From Myxocyprinus asiaticus (taxonomy: Eukaryota; Chordata; Actinopteri; Cypriniformes; Catostomidae), in the NCBI RefSeq assembly GCF_019703515.2, contig NC_059374.1, positions 19,761,095 to 19,825,094 of the forward strand: a DNA stretch of 64,000 bases, given 5' to 3'. The notes under the pieces were generated by a model, which was given only the letters and a program-made list of their open reading frames with translations, had not been told where the DNA came from and searched no databases. Below, in pieces: positions 1-12,492 of the stretch. Positions within the stretch are counted from its first letter, which is position 1, and each line of letters begins with the position of its first letter. Both the position numbers and the translations under genes were made by a program.

Positions 1-47
1 TCTTACTGTTTTGTAAAGAGAATAATATGTGAGCACAAGTAACATTG

Positions 48-1152
48 TGTAACACACCAATGGAAAGGAGGAGGTGAGAACCGGCTTGACAATATAAATA
101 ATTTTTAATGAGAAACTGGACCAAAAAGACAAACACACATAGGTGTCGGACAGCTGTCCGTAACTCTCTCTCTCTGTCACACTGCCGTCTCCAGTCAGCC
201 TTTATCCCTCTCAGGCTAATCGCCCTGCCGCATTCCTCCCCCGTTCTCCCACCTTTCCCTGGGGGGGGGGGCGTGCCTTCCACTCCATCTGCCGGCAGGT
301 CATCCCCGTCTACCTGGATCAGGGGAGGGGACAAGGGGAGGGAAACAAAAAAAAAATGTGGCACCTACACGCCGTTACGGCGATGGTGCCAAATTAACAA
401 AAAAATGTAAAAAGAGAGGGAAAAGGCCAACACGGAGTGGCGGTAAAAAAATGTACTTGCCGGTTCTCCGATACACCATAGCCTGGTCCTCGGCCACTCC
501 TCCATCCTCTGGTGGATGACAGCCGTGCCTCCCCGGATGGATCGGAGGCAGTCCTCCGGCCCCTGGCGGACGGAACGCCCCGCCGTGTTTTCGGTGGATG
601 GAAGGGGTCTCCCCCGCCCCTGGCAGCGGTTCTCCCGCTCCAGGTGGGCGGCCAGGATTCCCTCTTCGCTTGCGGTCGGAGGTCTCAGACCCTGCCGCAT
701 TTCAGCGGTGGGTAGGGGTCTCCTCCGCCCTGGTAGTGGCCCTGACCGCTCCAGGTGGTCGGCCCCTCCTCCCCTCATGGTCGGCGGCTGTTCCTCTGCT
801 TTCAGGCGGCCGGGGTATTCCATCCCCCCGCGGATGGCTGCAGCTGCTCCGTTTGGGTGGATGGTAGTGGCGAGGACTCTACTATGGTGCATCCCTCCTC
901 CTTCCCGGGTTTCGGCACTAGTGTAACACACCAATGGAAAGGAGGAGGCGAGAACTGGCTTGACAATATAAATAATATTTAATGAGAAACTGAACCAAAA
1001 AGACAAACAAACACAGGTGTCGGACAGCTTTCTGTAACTCTCTCTCTGTCGCACTGCCGTCTCCAGTCGGCCTTTATCCCTTTCGGGCTAATCAGCCTGA
1101 TTAGGGGCCGGGTGTGTAGAATCACGACCCGGCTCCACCCTCCACCCTAACA
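48..1152 (-). mobile_element. LTR-like non-autonomous element, direct repeats around a GC-rich core
   Basis: A segment of about 170 bp at 48-221 is repeated in the same orientation at 922-1092, with only scattered differences. The longer copy (922-1152) reads TGTTAGGG...GTGTTACA on the minus strand, so it has the TG...CA ends of an LTR of about 231 bp. Between the copies (222-921) lies a GC-rich core with imperfect internal duplications, for example near 600-655 and 715-775. No gag, pol or integrase homology was recognised. The lower-coordinate copy lacks about 60 bp of the LTR end, and I see no target duplication. It could be a TRIM-like LTR element or a tandem duplication of another repeat. 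Confidence 0.5.
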
Positions 1153-1386
1153 AACTTCAAGCACTTTAGCATAAGCTTTTAGGTCAGTTTTTTAAGATCA
1201 TCAGAAATATCAATTAATTCAAGCATGTCCAAACTTTTGACTGGTAGTGTATATTTTAATCCCATTAGATGAGTTCAATCATAGCTTAAAGTGGACAGAA
1301 ATGTCTGTTCTGGATGTTTTGACAATCAGTATTGTGTTTTTATATTAAGTGGGTTAATAATGGAAAAGTGGAACACATTAGCTTAA

Positions 1387-3570
1387 TCATCTCTCATTCT
1401 GTGTAGATTCTTCCAAATTCATCCTAATCATGTGCACAGGTAGCTGTCTAAACCTGCTGGTCATTGTTGCCTGCTGCACATCCGCCAGTGCCTTCAGTCC
1501 TGCTACGGGGTCATCAGCCAGGAGCCACCCATCATAGATGTTTTGTCCTATAAATCCTGGAACAGCTCCTGGTGGTAGGGCAGTGGTCAGGGACATCTTC
1601 CAACATATGCTGCAGATTTGTTCTTGGGGCCTCACAGAGGGGACAACTCTCCTCTTTTCCATACCACAGAGACAAATTTCCAGGATTTGGAAGGGTGTCA
1701 TTGGTGGATCTTATTAGAAAACATAGTCTGGCCTGGGGTACCTTTTTCAGGTCAGCCCTCCTGAGAGCTCTGTCAGATGAACACTTCCATACTGTCCAGT
1801 GTCCTCCTAGACATCCTTGATATTTCCTCTGCTTTCTGGAGGCTGCTGACCACAGTTTGGGAGCTACCGCCCATCCAAGGCATGCTCTTCCTGACTGGGT
1901 TCTTCCAACAATCTCAGTCTTGAAACCACCCTGTTTACAACCTTGTCTGCCTTCCAAGCATGTTCAGACCTGGGCTTAAACATCCCTTATAGCCTGGTCT
2001 GTCAATGATCTTAGCTCTTAAATCAGCCTGGTCTTCTGCTGGCTTGTAAACTAGGGTGATGGATTTTAGTGGCAGTTGTATTACATTTCTTCCAAACAAT
2101 GCTACATCTGAAAGACAACTCGGCAAGCCCAGCCACTTCCTGATGTAAGTGTTGGCCTTGGTGTCCATCCTTGCCACTGCTGCTGCAGTAATCTCACACA
2201 TTTTCAGTGGCCACATAAGGAGATGGTACAATGTAAATTGGTAACACCAGACCTTGAACTTGCCTGGGAGATGGCAATGGTCTATCTTATCCAGGCCCTC
2301 TTTCTTTTCATCGAAAAGAATCCTAAATTGACTAATGTTGGTGGATTCCTGTTCCGAGGGTATAAAGATGGCAACTGCTCTTTGCCACTCCAAGGATATG
2401 CACTGCTTCTTTCAGGCAATTCTCAGAAGTCTCCATAACAGAACTGTGGGGCACTTCTTATACAGCCTATACGGTATCCCATTTGGACCAGGGGCTAAAG
2501 TTGCTCTGGCTCTTTCTACCACCTGCCTGATCTCACTCAACTTGGGTGGAGCTACACCAAAATCCAGTACTGTCTCTGTTGGCCTTGGGGCATATCCTGG
2601 ATTGCTGAGCAGGCTGTGTTTATGGGGATCACCAAGTTGCTGTTTCATATGGTCTTCTAGTTCTTCCTTTGCCATCACCAGCTTTCCTCTTCTCTTCTCT
2701 TCCATCAGATTTCTGGAATGATGAACTTCACCCTCTCATGCTCCTTTCTTTTTCTTTGCTGTCAAATTCTCTCTGCCCTCATCAAGACTGCTAGACTAGC
2801 CCTTATACCATTCAACAATACCTTCAAGCCCTCCTTCTCACACTCATCTGCCCTCTTCCATGACTTGGGAAGCTGCCTCTGCTCTTTCACCAGCTGGAGT
2901 ATTTCCTTCTTTCTCCTACCTATCACCTTTAGACCACTCTTCCTCACTAAAGCTTCACCAAAGCTGCCAATGCAATATTCATAAATTTGGCCTCCACCCT
3001 TCCCCTAAGTGCATTCTCCAAGGTGGAGCTCAGGTCCTGATCTAGTCTGCTCCATGCTTCCTTATCATTAGATCTTGGCCAATTGATTAGCTTCCTTCTC
3101 CTTGGTTCCTTCTCGTTGTCTTGCCTACCCTGTCTTGTTTGTGGGTTGACATTCATCTCCTCCTGCGGCTCACTGCGTGGGCTTGACTTGTCCTGCTGGC
3201 GGTAAGGGTCTTCTTGGTGCCCATCCACAACAGTGGATTCAGTAGCGCTGTGGTGCTCAACCGGGCTCTATATCCTTCTTGTCTGACCTGCTGCTGCAGC
3301 ACAAGGTTGTGTCTGGCTGTTCCCGCCACATTTCATCCTTCCTTGATGAATCCGAAGACCTTAGAAGTTGTTACCCTTATCCAGCCACAACTGCATTTCC
3401 TAAGGATCCTTTGCTCATTAGCCATGGCCGTTTTTGCTGTGTATGTAGAATCCGTCCAAATTGGTCCATTTTCCGTCTCGCCTCTCGTAGGACCATTGGG
3501 CTATTTTTCTTGTATGATGCTCGTAGTTGGTTAGTGTGTTCCTTGTATGAGGACATGTGGGTAAGATAAC
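1387..3570 (-). pseudogene. Decayed non-LTR retrotransposon reverse-transcriptase fragment
   Basis: Successive minus-strand frames, read from high to low coordinates, give pieces of one polyprotein. There is an N-terminal segment with INWPRSNDKEAWSRLDQDL (about 3060-3110). Next comes a linker with EKRRGKLVMAKEELE. An RT finger/palm start with TLAPGPNGIPYRLYKKCP lies near 2460-2510. At the end is a tail with a CPLCEAPRTNLQHML zinc-knuckle-like motif near 1600-1650. The order fits non-LTR elements of the type with a single long ORF and a restriction-like or APE endonuclease; I cannot fix the clade. Frames switch at least four times and no YxDD palm motif is visible, so the copy is dead. It is 5' truncated or starts near 3570. 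Confidence 0.7.
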
Positions 3571-6500
3571 TATCCTGCCCACCCCTTTGCAGACTTTCCT
3601 GCAGCCAGTCTTTCCTGAGTATCCTCCTGGGCTCTACCCTAAACTAATATGGGATGACACTGATGTAGTTATTTGGGTCATATTTAAAAACAAAGCCAAT
3701 GACAAATGATCAAAAATTCTCAAATGCATAGGGGTAGATTTCAGAAAGTCAACATAAAACAAAAATTAGATAAAAATAAAATATTCATCCATATACTGTA
3801 TATCAGGCACGTGCCATGATCTTTAAGATATGTCAAGAATTTTTAAGCGAATAAATGAGTAACTGTATGTGCTGCTCAACTGAGATGAAAGATGATGAAT
3901 TTGAATGAAAACAGTAATTTATATTAACAATTATATTTAAATATATCATATTTTCAATTGTCTTTTCACCCTTCTGTTAGGTAAGCACTGCTTACCTTGC
4001 TTTTATTGATGGCACGTCCCTGCTGTATATACTGTATATAGTACAGTGATTTTCAGTGGTTAATGGGAAGGAGTTATGTGCTTATCATACAGCCAATAAA
4101 CACTAGAAAATTGTGATGTAAAAAATATGCCTTCCCATGGAGGATTTATTATGATTATGAGACCATACGTTCTACTCTTTGCAAGCCCAACTAGATCTAT
4201 TCTATATAGTGATTCAGCCCAGAAACACATCTTAGTTTTATCAAAATGTCTCCATCCAGATTATCATATCAATAGTATGAAGTGAAGGCTCTTTAGTGAT
4301 GGGCGCCCATGCTGGGCACTTAAGAAGCAGTTTTCAGAGGAAAGCCGATTGTATAAGACAAAAGTTAATTACACGTTTCATTTAAATCATCTCAGTTTTC
4401 TATTGGGCAAGATCCTAAGACCCCCATGTTCAGAGTAATATCACATTATCATTTGCTGAAGAGGTTAAGAAAGCATCTGGCAAGAAAGGGTACTTGAGCA
4501 ATAATCTTTATGAAAGTCAATGAAAATAAGAATTGAATCAAAATCATGTTGATACAACAATACCTGCGCCTGCTACAATTTACAAATGGGAACATTGTCC
4601 TGGTCCCTGGGACAAAGGGGGCCCCACTATAATTCACTCTGGTCAATGCACTATATGGGATAGCTTAATTGTTGGGCAAAGGACAGAGGTGGGCCCCATA
4701 AAATTTGTACACAATGTACATTAATTAGTTATATTTTAAGCGGATATGCTTCATTACACATTCAGGTGACTTAATTTGTTCCAATATTTTTTCTTTTTTT
4801 TTTTCTTTTGTTGGGCAATCTTTTTATTTTGCCGTTTAGATGATTAACAAGGCCTAAAACATTCCCTTGTATGCATGATCCATCATGTAAATGCTCATAA
4901 TGCATCAGTTCAAACATCTCAAGTTCTATAAAAATACTGATAAACCATTTAATAATTTTGTTCAAAATTCAGAAATTATCATAGATGCATGAAATGTAAT
5001 AAACAGATATCTTCGCACTTTTTCTGTTGACATGGATTTTCCAGCAAAACAAACTACATGGAGATATTTATGTGTTTACTTGTTCATGGGAAAGCATCTT
5101 TGAGCTGATAACTTCTTTGCAGCAGTGCTAATATGGTACTGAAAAATGCTTTATGTCTTTTATCTATGAATTATTCCACACATACAGAACACACAAGAGC
5201 TCAAGAAGAGGGGAAAACGTGTCATTTTCAAACTAGGCTTATAATATCTTCTAGTTATGTCTGTAAATCCAAAAATCTATGCAGTATATTATAAATAAAC
5301 ATTAACATAAACAATGGTGTTGGAAAGCTAATGCTTTTAGATACATGAACTTCACAGTAAACAATTTAAAATAAAATAAAAAAAACTACACTGTGATATA
5401 CTTCCTCTTTTGTGAATAAACAAGAGCAAATGGTCTCTTGCCAGGCTTTTTTTTTAAGCTTATCTTAGTTAAACAACAGCTTTCAACAAAAAGAGCGGCC
5501 AAATTCTTCCAAAGAACTGTCCCGGAATTCCCGCAACATATAATAGTTGGTTAAAAATTTATTTTTCTACTCTATATCTCATAAATCAAACCACTGAGCT
5601 TATTATCTCTCTGCTGAAAGGGGGGTGGGGGGCATTTCCATTCAATAAATATAGACATACTCATAATTTGTATCATGCCCAAGAAGACTTGCATCAAAGC
5701 AATTGTCTTCTATAGATCACATACAGTATCTACTGCAAATGTTCACCCCTTGAATATTCAGATTGGGTGTTGACCAACACGGATTTTTCAATGGTTCATT
5801 CTTAAGTTATTCCATATGCACGCATCTTCATTATGTGGTTACATTCTTGATGTTAGATAGTTTTATACAAACGATGAAAATATGCATTGCAAAAAACACT
5901 GGTAGCATGGTAAGAGACATGTTATCTTAGTCCGGAGTTGAATGAGTTCATCCTTAAATGACAGTTTGTTTTAGTGCATGTTTTCTGCACAAGGTAATAT
6001 TAAGGTCAAGTTGCAGCACAGGAGTTTCTGACTATGACTGCAGCCAGTGAACAGCAAGTGTGGGCTTGTATTGCCCATATCAATACATCAAAGTTAAAGG
6101 CAATGAGTATTCTAACAATGTGTGCCATTTTCTCTCTAGATTAAAAGATTAATCGTAGCTCTAACGTCACTTTTCATAAATCCATTCATAAATCCAATTT
6201 TGGACCAATGATGTAGCAAGAGGAAGAAGAAAACAGAAAAAAAAGAGGACAAAAGGGGAAAAATTACTATCTAGCCTGCATCATTATGACTATCAGTGGT
6301 TCATCGTGTGTGCTATTTAATATACTGTATAGGAGGAAAGTGTGTCACAGAATAGGTAGAAGATTAGGTTAACTGGTGATAAGTGGAAAGTGCATCACAC
6401 AATCCAATCTGTGTAGTACATTCATTTGTTGTAAAATTATGCAATACAAAGTTCATGCATAACATTTGTGTCAAAAATTACAATAAATAGCTGAGGGCAA

Positions 6501-7808
6501 CTTTTAGAATGTGTTGTAAGGCATTTCATATTGTATTGTAAAAAAAGGCCTGAAGTTGTGTCTCCAAGTTATGTGTATATGTATTAAGTTATATGTACCT
6601 TGTTACCATCTTAAAATAATGTGTTCTGTAAATATTGCATCATCATCATTACAACTCTAAAAAAGCAAATAAATGATTCCACTTTTTATTACTTTATCAA
6701 ATGCTTTATTATTTTCATTAGGGGATCAATTTAAAATGTAAACCCCGCTGCCATGATTTTGAATTGTAAAAAAAATGGTTATTTAAAAACAAAATAGACT
6801 TTTAATTATTTTTCTAAATAGCACCTTGTCATGACCTTGAACACAAGGCTAATGTCTAACTGAACTGTAAAACAGTCAATCATGTTACCTTTCTTATATC
6901 ACAGCAATTTATTTACACTGAAAGATATTCTTTGTCTGATTCAGAGGTTAAAAACTTAGTTTTACTTTGCGTTATTGAAATGGAAAAAGCATTGATTTTA
7001 TTGACTCTCCTAACTTAGTCTGCATCCTGTGCTAAACTTTGTGTGCATTTTATGTCATAAATGTGTGTATGGTTTAAACTTAAAAGACACAATACTGTGA
7101 GACATTAATTATTCTGTCGTCCAAGCAGTGCAATACTGCCATCTAGTGTTGAAAACGTTGCCCATACAAAAAATAATAATATAATGCAAAGATTCTTGTG
7201 TGCTGCCTGGGATATGTGTCAATATGTACAAAAATTATACAAAATTAAAAAATACAATGTGTACTGTCAAATTATATATGTAATATATATATTAGAAAAT
7301 CTAACATTCAGTTTCTATTAAGAAGAGCATTAAGAATACATGGATGGTTACAAACTGATTATCAAGTTTAGCTACTGAATTGGTTGTGTGATAGAAATTT
7401 TGGAATAAGTGTACTTGAACTAGAGTTGTTTATGAGAAAGTATAGGATGTTAAGAATAGGATGTTCCGAGATTTGGTATCTATGAATGGAGATGATTTCA
7501 TTTGACTGTCTCTGTTTATGGGGAATTAAAGCCAGTTAATACCAGAATCATATCAGTCTTTGCAACACTGACCTTTAGCGTCATGAATAAGAAACACCAG
7601 TAATGGTTTTTTTTTTGTTGTTTTTTTTTAATATATTGTCTGCTTAAGGGAAGTTTTGTTTAGTAATAGGCTTTAATCCCATCAGAATGAAGTAAACAAG
7701 TATTGTGGGAAGTGATCATGCAATGTAATGTATAACCTATTTTAACTTTGTTGAGTGTAGTCTCTCTCAGCTGCTTCTGACCATTTGGGACCACCCAGCA
7801 GTAAATTA
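3571..7808. other. Gene-free AT-rich intergenic sequence
   Basis: No open frame here looks coding and no splice-bounded exon was recognised. The stretch holds short homopolymers and TATA-rich runs, with a T-rich tract near 7609-7630. No transposon ends were recognised. Confidence 0.6.
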
Positions 7809-8506
7809 TTAAAGGGATAGTTCACACTAAAATAAAAATTCTCTCATTATTTACTCACCCTGATGCCATCCCAGATGTGTATGACTTTCTTTCTTCTGCA
7901 GAACACAAACAAAGATATTTAGAAAAATATCTCTGCTCTGTTGGTCCTTACAATGCAAGTCAACAGGGTCCAAAACTGAAGCTCCAAAAAGCATAAATGT
8001 AATCCATATGGCTCCAGTGGTTTAATCTATATCTTCAGAAGAGATACGATAGTTTTGGGTAAGAAACAGATCAATATTTAAGTCCTTTTTTACTATAAAT
8101 CTCCACTTTCACTTTCAGTCTCTTCACTTTCATAAGATGAGCTCTTCTTTTGTTTTTAGTGATTCGCATTATTCGTGCATATCGCCACTTACTGTGCAGG
8201 GAGGAGAATTTATAATAAAAAAGGACTTAAAATTGATCTGTTTCTCACCCACAACTATCACATTGCTTCTGAAGGCATGGATTTAACCACTGTTGTGTGG
8301 ATTACTTTTACACTGCCTTTATGTGCTTTTTTTTTTTAGCTTCAAAGTTCTGGTCACCATTCATTTGCATTGAATATCACTACAGAGCTGAGATATTCTT
8401 CTAAAAATCTTTGTTTGTTTTCAGCAGAAGAAAGAAAGTCATTCACATCTGGGATGGTGTGTAAATGATGAGAGAATTTTTATTTTTGAGTGAATTATTC
8501 CTTTAA
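7809..8506. mobile_element. TTAA-flanked palindromic MITE, near full length
   Basis: The element begins TTAAAGGGATAGTTCAC and ends in the inverse form at ATTCCTTTAA, flanked by TTAA at 7809-7812 and 8503-8506. The two halves are inverted copies of each other: the 'dATGCCATCCCAGATGTGTATGA' side pairs with the 'TCATTCACATCTGGGATGG' side, and the 'CTCCAGTGGTTTAA' side pairs with 'TTAACCACTG'. The transcript could fold into a long hairpin. TTAA duplications are characteristic of piggyBac and Kolobok superfamilies; which one mobilised this MITE is inference. No coding capacity. Confidence 0.8.
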
Positions 8507-8844
8507 ACAAAACAAAAGGGAAAACTGGAGTCTGTCTGAGTTATTTGCTGCACCAAAATGAGCATGATATGCGAGACCCTGAGTCTACAGACAGTTAGGT
8601 GAATGTATCAGTGCTGAGACTATATTTCCTGAGGGACGGGACGCCGTCCACCTCTCTGTGGGTTCCGAGTTGTAAAACTAGGATGCAAGTCTAATTTAGA
8701 AATTATACCACAGTTCACAAGTTTACTCCACATGGGTAAATTTAACGCTCGAGTCCAGCCTCTTCCTCGAGCCCTTCCTTTGCGAACAGCAAGCCACATA
8801 TGTTTACCCTCTATCACTCAGATTACATGGGCAGACGAACTCGT

Positions 8845-9720
8845 GAATTGTTATATGGCAAAATTTGTAAATTTAGTCAAATATTTTTGAGACAGCAAGA
8901 TGCTTTTTTGAGTAACAAATTAAGATAATACTTATTAAAAATAACCACTTCAGAAAATTGTTAACCTTTTCCTGTTAATTTCAAACACATATGGCATTTT
9001 ATGAAATATCAAGCATTTTTGAAACAAATTAATCTCCATTGTGATTGGATAAGTCAGTGTGAGCCCACTTTGAAAAATTTTCCCCACTTATGGGTGTTTT
9101 ATGGGGCCCCAAATACCATCCTTTCACTTATTGGTCAGTTATTTAAAAACCTTTGATTCAAACACCTTGGACAAATCTGAAAACGATAAATAAGTATTTT
9201 GTCTAAAAATAAATGTGAAAAAAACAAAAAAAAAAAAAACTCACCAGAGCATGTGTGACCTTGTTAAATTCAAAGGAGATGAAATATGAAAAAATTGTCA
9301 ATTCCTTACCTCCTAAACAAGAAGACACCTGTGAAACCTTATACAGAGGTATATTTTAAAATGTATGTTTCTTCTGACAGGACATTGTGCAGTCATTTTT
9401 CTTTTAAAACTGCATATTTACATTTTTGCTTTTCTTAGTTTTGTAGGATATAGTGACTGATAATGTAATACCATAGTTTTGATCAAATTAATGAATGAAC
9501 CAACATAATTATGGTAATAGCCTACTCAGCAAAGTTGTTAACTGTAGGGTACAACAGGGCTAAAGGCCTCCCCGAGTAAAAGGCACTTTTGATTTTATTT
9601 TCTCCCAAAACCCTCTTGTGGTGTTCGGGTAATGTTTTACCCAGTTTGATTTTGTTTCCTTAAAAGAAATGGTATCCTATATCTGAGTACACAAAACTTG
9701 GTGGCTTTTCCTCCACTTGC
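8845..9720 (-). repeat. Copy of a dispersed AGGGTACAACGGG-type element
   Basis: This stretch is a diverged, inverted copy of the element at 44820-45750. Shared landmarks include AATCTCCATTGTGATTG, GAAAATTGTTAACC and TAAAGGCC..GTAAAAGGCAC next to TATTTTCTCCCAAAAC. A related half-copy lies at 13530-13790. The end near 9545 reads TAGGGTACAACAGGGCTAAA, which matches the terminal sequence of the other copies. It has no coding capacity and is probably a non-autonomous DNA transposon. Confidence 0.55.
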
Positions 9721-9786
9721 TATCTAAACACACACATACAAAAAAATCTGGACTTGATTCAATAAGTCTAAGTGGTCATATATATA

Positions 9787-10822
9787 CACTATATTGCCAA
9801 AAGTATTCGCTCACCCATCCAAATAATTGAATTCAGATGTTCCAATCACTTCCATGGCCACAGGTGTATAAAATGAAGCACCTAGGCATGCAGACTGCTT
9901 CTACAAACATTTGTGAAAGAATGGGCCGCTCTCAGGAGCTCAGTGAATTCCAGCATGGTACTGTGATAGGATGCCACCTGTGCAACAAGTCCAGTCGTGA
10001 AATTTCCTTGCTACTAAATATTCCACAGTCAACTGTCAGTGGTATTATAACAATGTGGAAGCAATTGGGAATGATAGCAACTCAGCCACGAAGTGGTAGG
10101 CCACGTAAAATGACAGAGCGGGGTCGGCGGATGCTGAGGCGCATAGTGCGCAAAGGTCGCCAACTTTCTGCAGAGTCAATCGCTACAGACCTCCAAAGTT
10201 CATGTGGCCTTCAGATTAGCTCAAGAACAGTGCGTAGAGAGCTTTATGGAATGGGTTTCCATGGCCGAGCAGATGCATCCAAGCCATACATCACCAAGTG
10301 CAATGCAAAGCGTCGGATGCAGTGGTGTAAAGCACGCCGCCACTGGACTCTAGAGCAGTGGAGACGCGTTCTCTGGAGTGACAAATCACGCTTCTCCATC
10401 TGGCAATCTGCTGGACGAGTCTGGGTTTGGCGGTTGCCAGGAGAACGGTACTTGTCTGACTGCATTGTGCCAACTGTGAAGTTTGGTGGAGGGGGGATTA
10501 TGGTGTGGGGTTGTTTTTCAGGAGCTGGACTTGGCCCCTTAGTTCCAGTGAAAGGAACTCTGAATGCTTCAGCATACCAAGAGATTTTGGAAAATTCCAT
10601 GCTCCCAACTTTGTGGGAACAGTTTGGGGATGGCCCCTTCCTGTTCCAACATGACTGCGCACCAGTGCACAAAGCAAGGTCCATAAAGACATGGATGAGC
10701 GAGTTTGGTGTGGAAGAACTTGACTGGCCTGCACAGAGTCCTGACCTCAACCCGATAGAGCACCTTTGGGATGAATTAGAGCGAAGACTGCGAGCCAGGC
10801 CTTCTCGTCCAACATCAGTGTA
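9787..10822 (+). mobile_element. Tc1-like element, 5' end intact, 3' end lost
   Basis: The left end is a TA dinucleotide followed by CACTATATTGCCAAAAGTAT, a typical Tc1-like terminal inverted repeat. A nearly complete transposase frame follows. Homology stops at about 10820, inside the transposase C-terminus, and the sequence that follows is unrelated. No matching right TIR is present, so the element cannot be excised as a unit. Confidence 0.85.
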
Positions 10823-10823
10823 A
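9921..10823 (+). pseudogene. Tc1-like DDE transposase, C-terminally truncated
   Basis: This encodes a Tc1/mariner cut-and-paste transposase. The usual start is probably the ATG at 9921 ([11 protein letters not shown]); the frame is open from an earlier ATG at 9837. The N-terminal paired-type helix-turn-helix region ([19 protein letters not shown]) is followed by the GRPRK linker. The DDE catalytic domain shows its first Asp in LWSDKSRF, the second in HDCAPVHKA, and the third acidic residue as Glu in [16 protein letters not shown], a DD34E arrangement. [10 protein letters not shown] glycine-rich box is present. About 300 codons are uninterrupted, but the last 40 or so residues of the family are missing and the frame ends at a stop in unrelated flanking DNA. 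Function is therefore unlikely. Confidence 0.85.
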
Positions 10824-11093
10824 ATTTCGAAACACTGCCCTCAATGGCCAAAGCGGTAAGTGTTGTAGCACATAGGGACAAGTGTGAGCTCCATTTATGT
10901 CCAGCAGAGGTCACCAAAAGCTAGAAGTGAAGCAAGATGTTTTCAGCTTTACATGACATTATACAATGAAGATAAAAGCATATATTTATAGATTCTATCC
11001 CCCAACCTAAACCCAAACCTTACCTTAACCATTAGTGGAGTAAAAAAAGTAATGTTAGAGGGAAAAGTGAAACCTCCAAATCATGCTCATCAT

Positions 11094-12158
11094 CAGTGTT
11101 GAGTGTAATGCATTACAAAGTGTTACTGTAATCTGATTACATTTTGTGGTAACGCAGTAATGTAATACGTTACTGTAAAAAAAGTAATCTAATTACAGTT
11201 ACAGACATGAATAAAATTACATTAATTGGATTACACATTTATTGCTAAGACAATAATATTAATTAAGTAGAATGAATTTTTATATGTATTACGTTACTAC
11301 GTTGGTACTTTTATGTGTGTTGCTCTGTCAGCTAATGAGCATGCGCACTAATAAACCACCATGGCATATAGAGGACACGTATCAAGGTGATGGCAGATAA
11401 GTGAGCGGCATTACTATGGACACAGTGGAGTGTAGTTGTTTATTCAAACTGAAAATGAAAGTGAAATGTTTCAAGTTTTCATGCAATCACAAACAATCTC
11501 AGCGAGCCCTGGCTGAGGCACGCAAGGCTGGGCCGCCAACAAATCCTCCTCAAATATCCGCACGCCTCCCTCATGTGTCCCTCTGCAGCTGCCGGGGGAG
11601 GAGAGGGGATCGGTTTTGAGTGTATATGGAAAACTCGTTCCTGTCTGACAGAGGTATATATCACTCACAAGGTGGGAACATTTACAGACTGGGGTCTTGA
11701 AAAAGACGTTGCTAAGCAAACGGCTCTTTTATGTTCTTTATGTACTGTACACAATAAAACACAAACACAATGCTATAGTGTTACAGATGCGCAAATGATA
11801 AAGGATACTCAGTTAGTCCGAGCACAAGCAGGGAGGTAGAAATAATCCACTCTCGGGTCAAGTTGTGTAAACACACACATGCTGCACATGTACACACACA
11901 AATAGACATACATGCACACATACACATGCATGATGCAACACACAAGCAAACCTGTACATGCACACTGAAAAGAAACAAAAAGCATTCAAATACACAATGG
12001 TTTTACTATCAAAGCTGTCTGCAAATGGGTTTTCAGAAATGTTTCTAGTTCATTAGTATTCTTTTTCTGTCTTTCACACCAGCACAAACACAGGTAAACA
12101 AGCTTACTGTACACATACTGAACATGCCACACACAGCTAAGAAGGTTGTAGATAGCAG

Positions 12159-12196
<38 letters not shown>

Positions 12197-12492
12197 GAAG
12201 ATACTACTACAGCATATTTGAGATAAGAAAGTTAAGTTGCATTTTTAGAAATACATTGGATCTCTTTAGCCAAGTTGCTGTCTTTGTCATATTGCTGTAA
12301 TTTTGTTAATATTTCAGTCAATATTAAAGTACTAAAAGAGCTATTTGTTTTTATTTCGCAGGTTTGATTGGTTTTAGAAAGTAACGTCAAAGTAAAGTAA
12401 TTAGTAATCTGATTACTTTCCACATGAAGTTTTACAGAAGTAATTACTAATCAGTAGTGGATTACTTTTTGAAAGTAACTTACCCAACACTG
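11094..12492. mobile_element. Non-autonomous hAT-like element with 8-bp TSD
   Basis: The ends are inverted: CAGTGTTGAGTGTAATGCAT on the left and ...TTACCCAACACTG on the right, followed inward by the GTAATCTGATTAC-type subterminal repeats seen in many fish hAT-like elements. The flanks are CTCATCAT (11086-11093) and CTCGTCAT (12493-12500), an 8-bp target duplication with one mismatch. The 1.4-kb interior has no transposase; it contains a CpG-richer stretch (11340-11620) and a CA microsatellite. Confidence 0.75.
12160..12194. repeat. (CA)n microsatellite
   Basis: About 17 CA dinucleotides in a nearly pure run, inside the hAT-like element. A looser CA/ACAT-rich stretch lies at 11865-11960. Confidence 0.95.

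Noticed and set aside
365..1054. 229-codon minus-strand ORF in the GC-rich core
   Set aside because: Low-complexity, repeat-derived composition that overlaps the LTR-like repeats on both sides; no domain and no splice support.
8620..8817. 65-codon minus-strand ORF with CpG-rich sequence
   Set aside because: No recognisable domain, no splice or promoter support, and short enough to be chance.
10244..10750. 168-codon minus-strand ORF
   Set aside because: Antisense shadow of the Tc1-like transposase.
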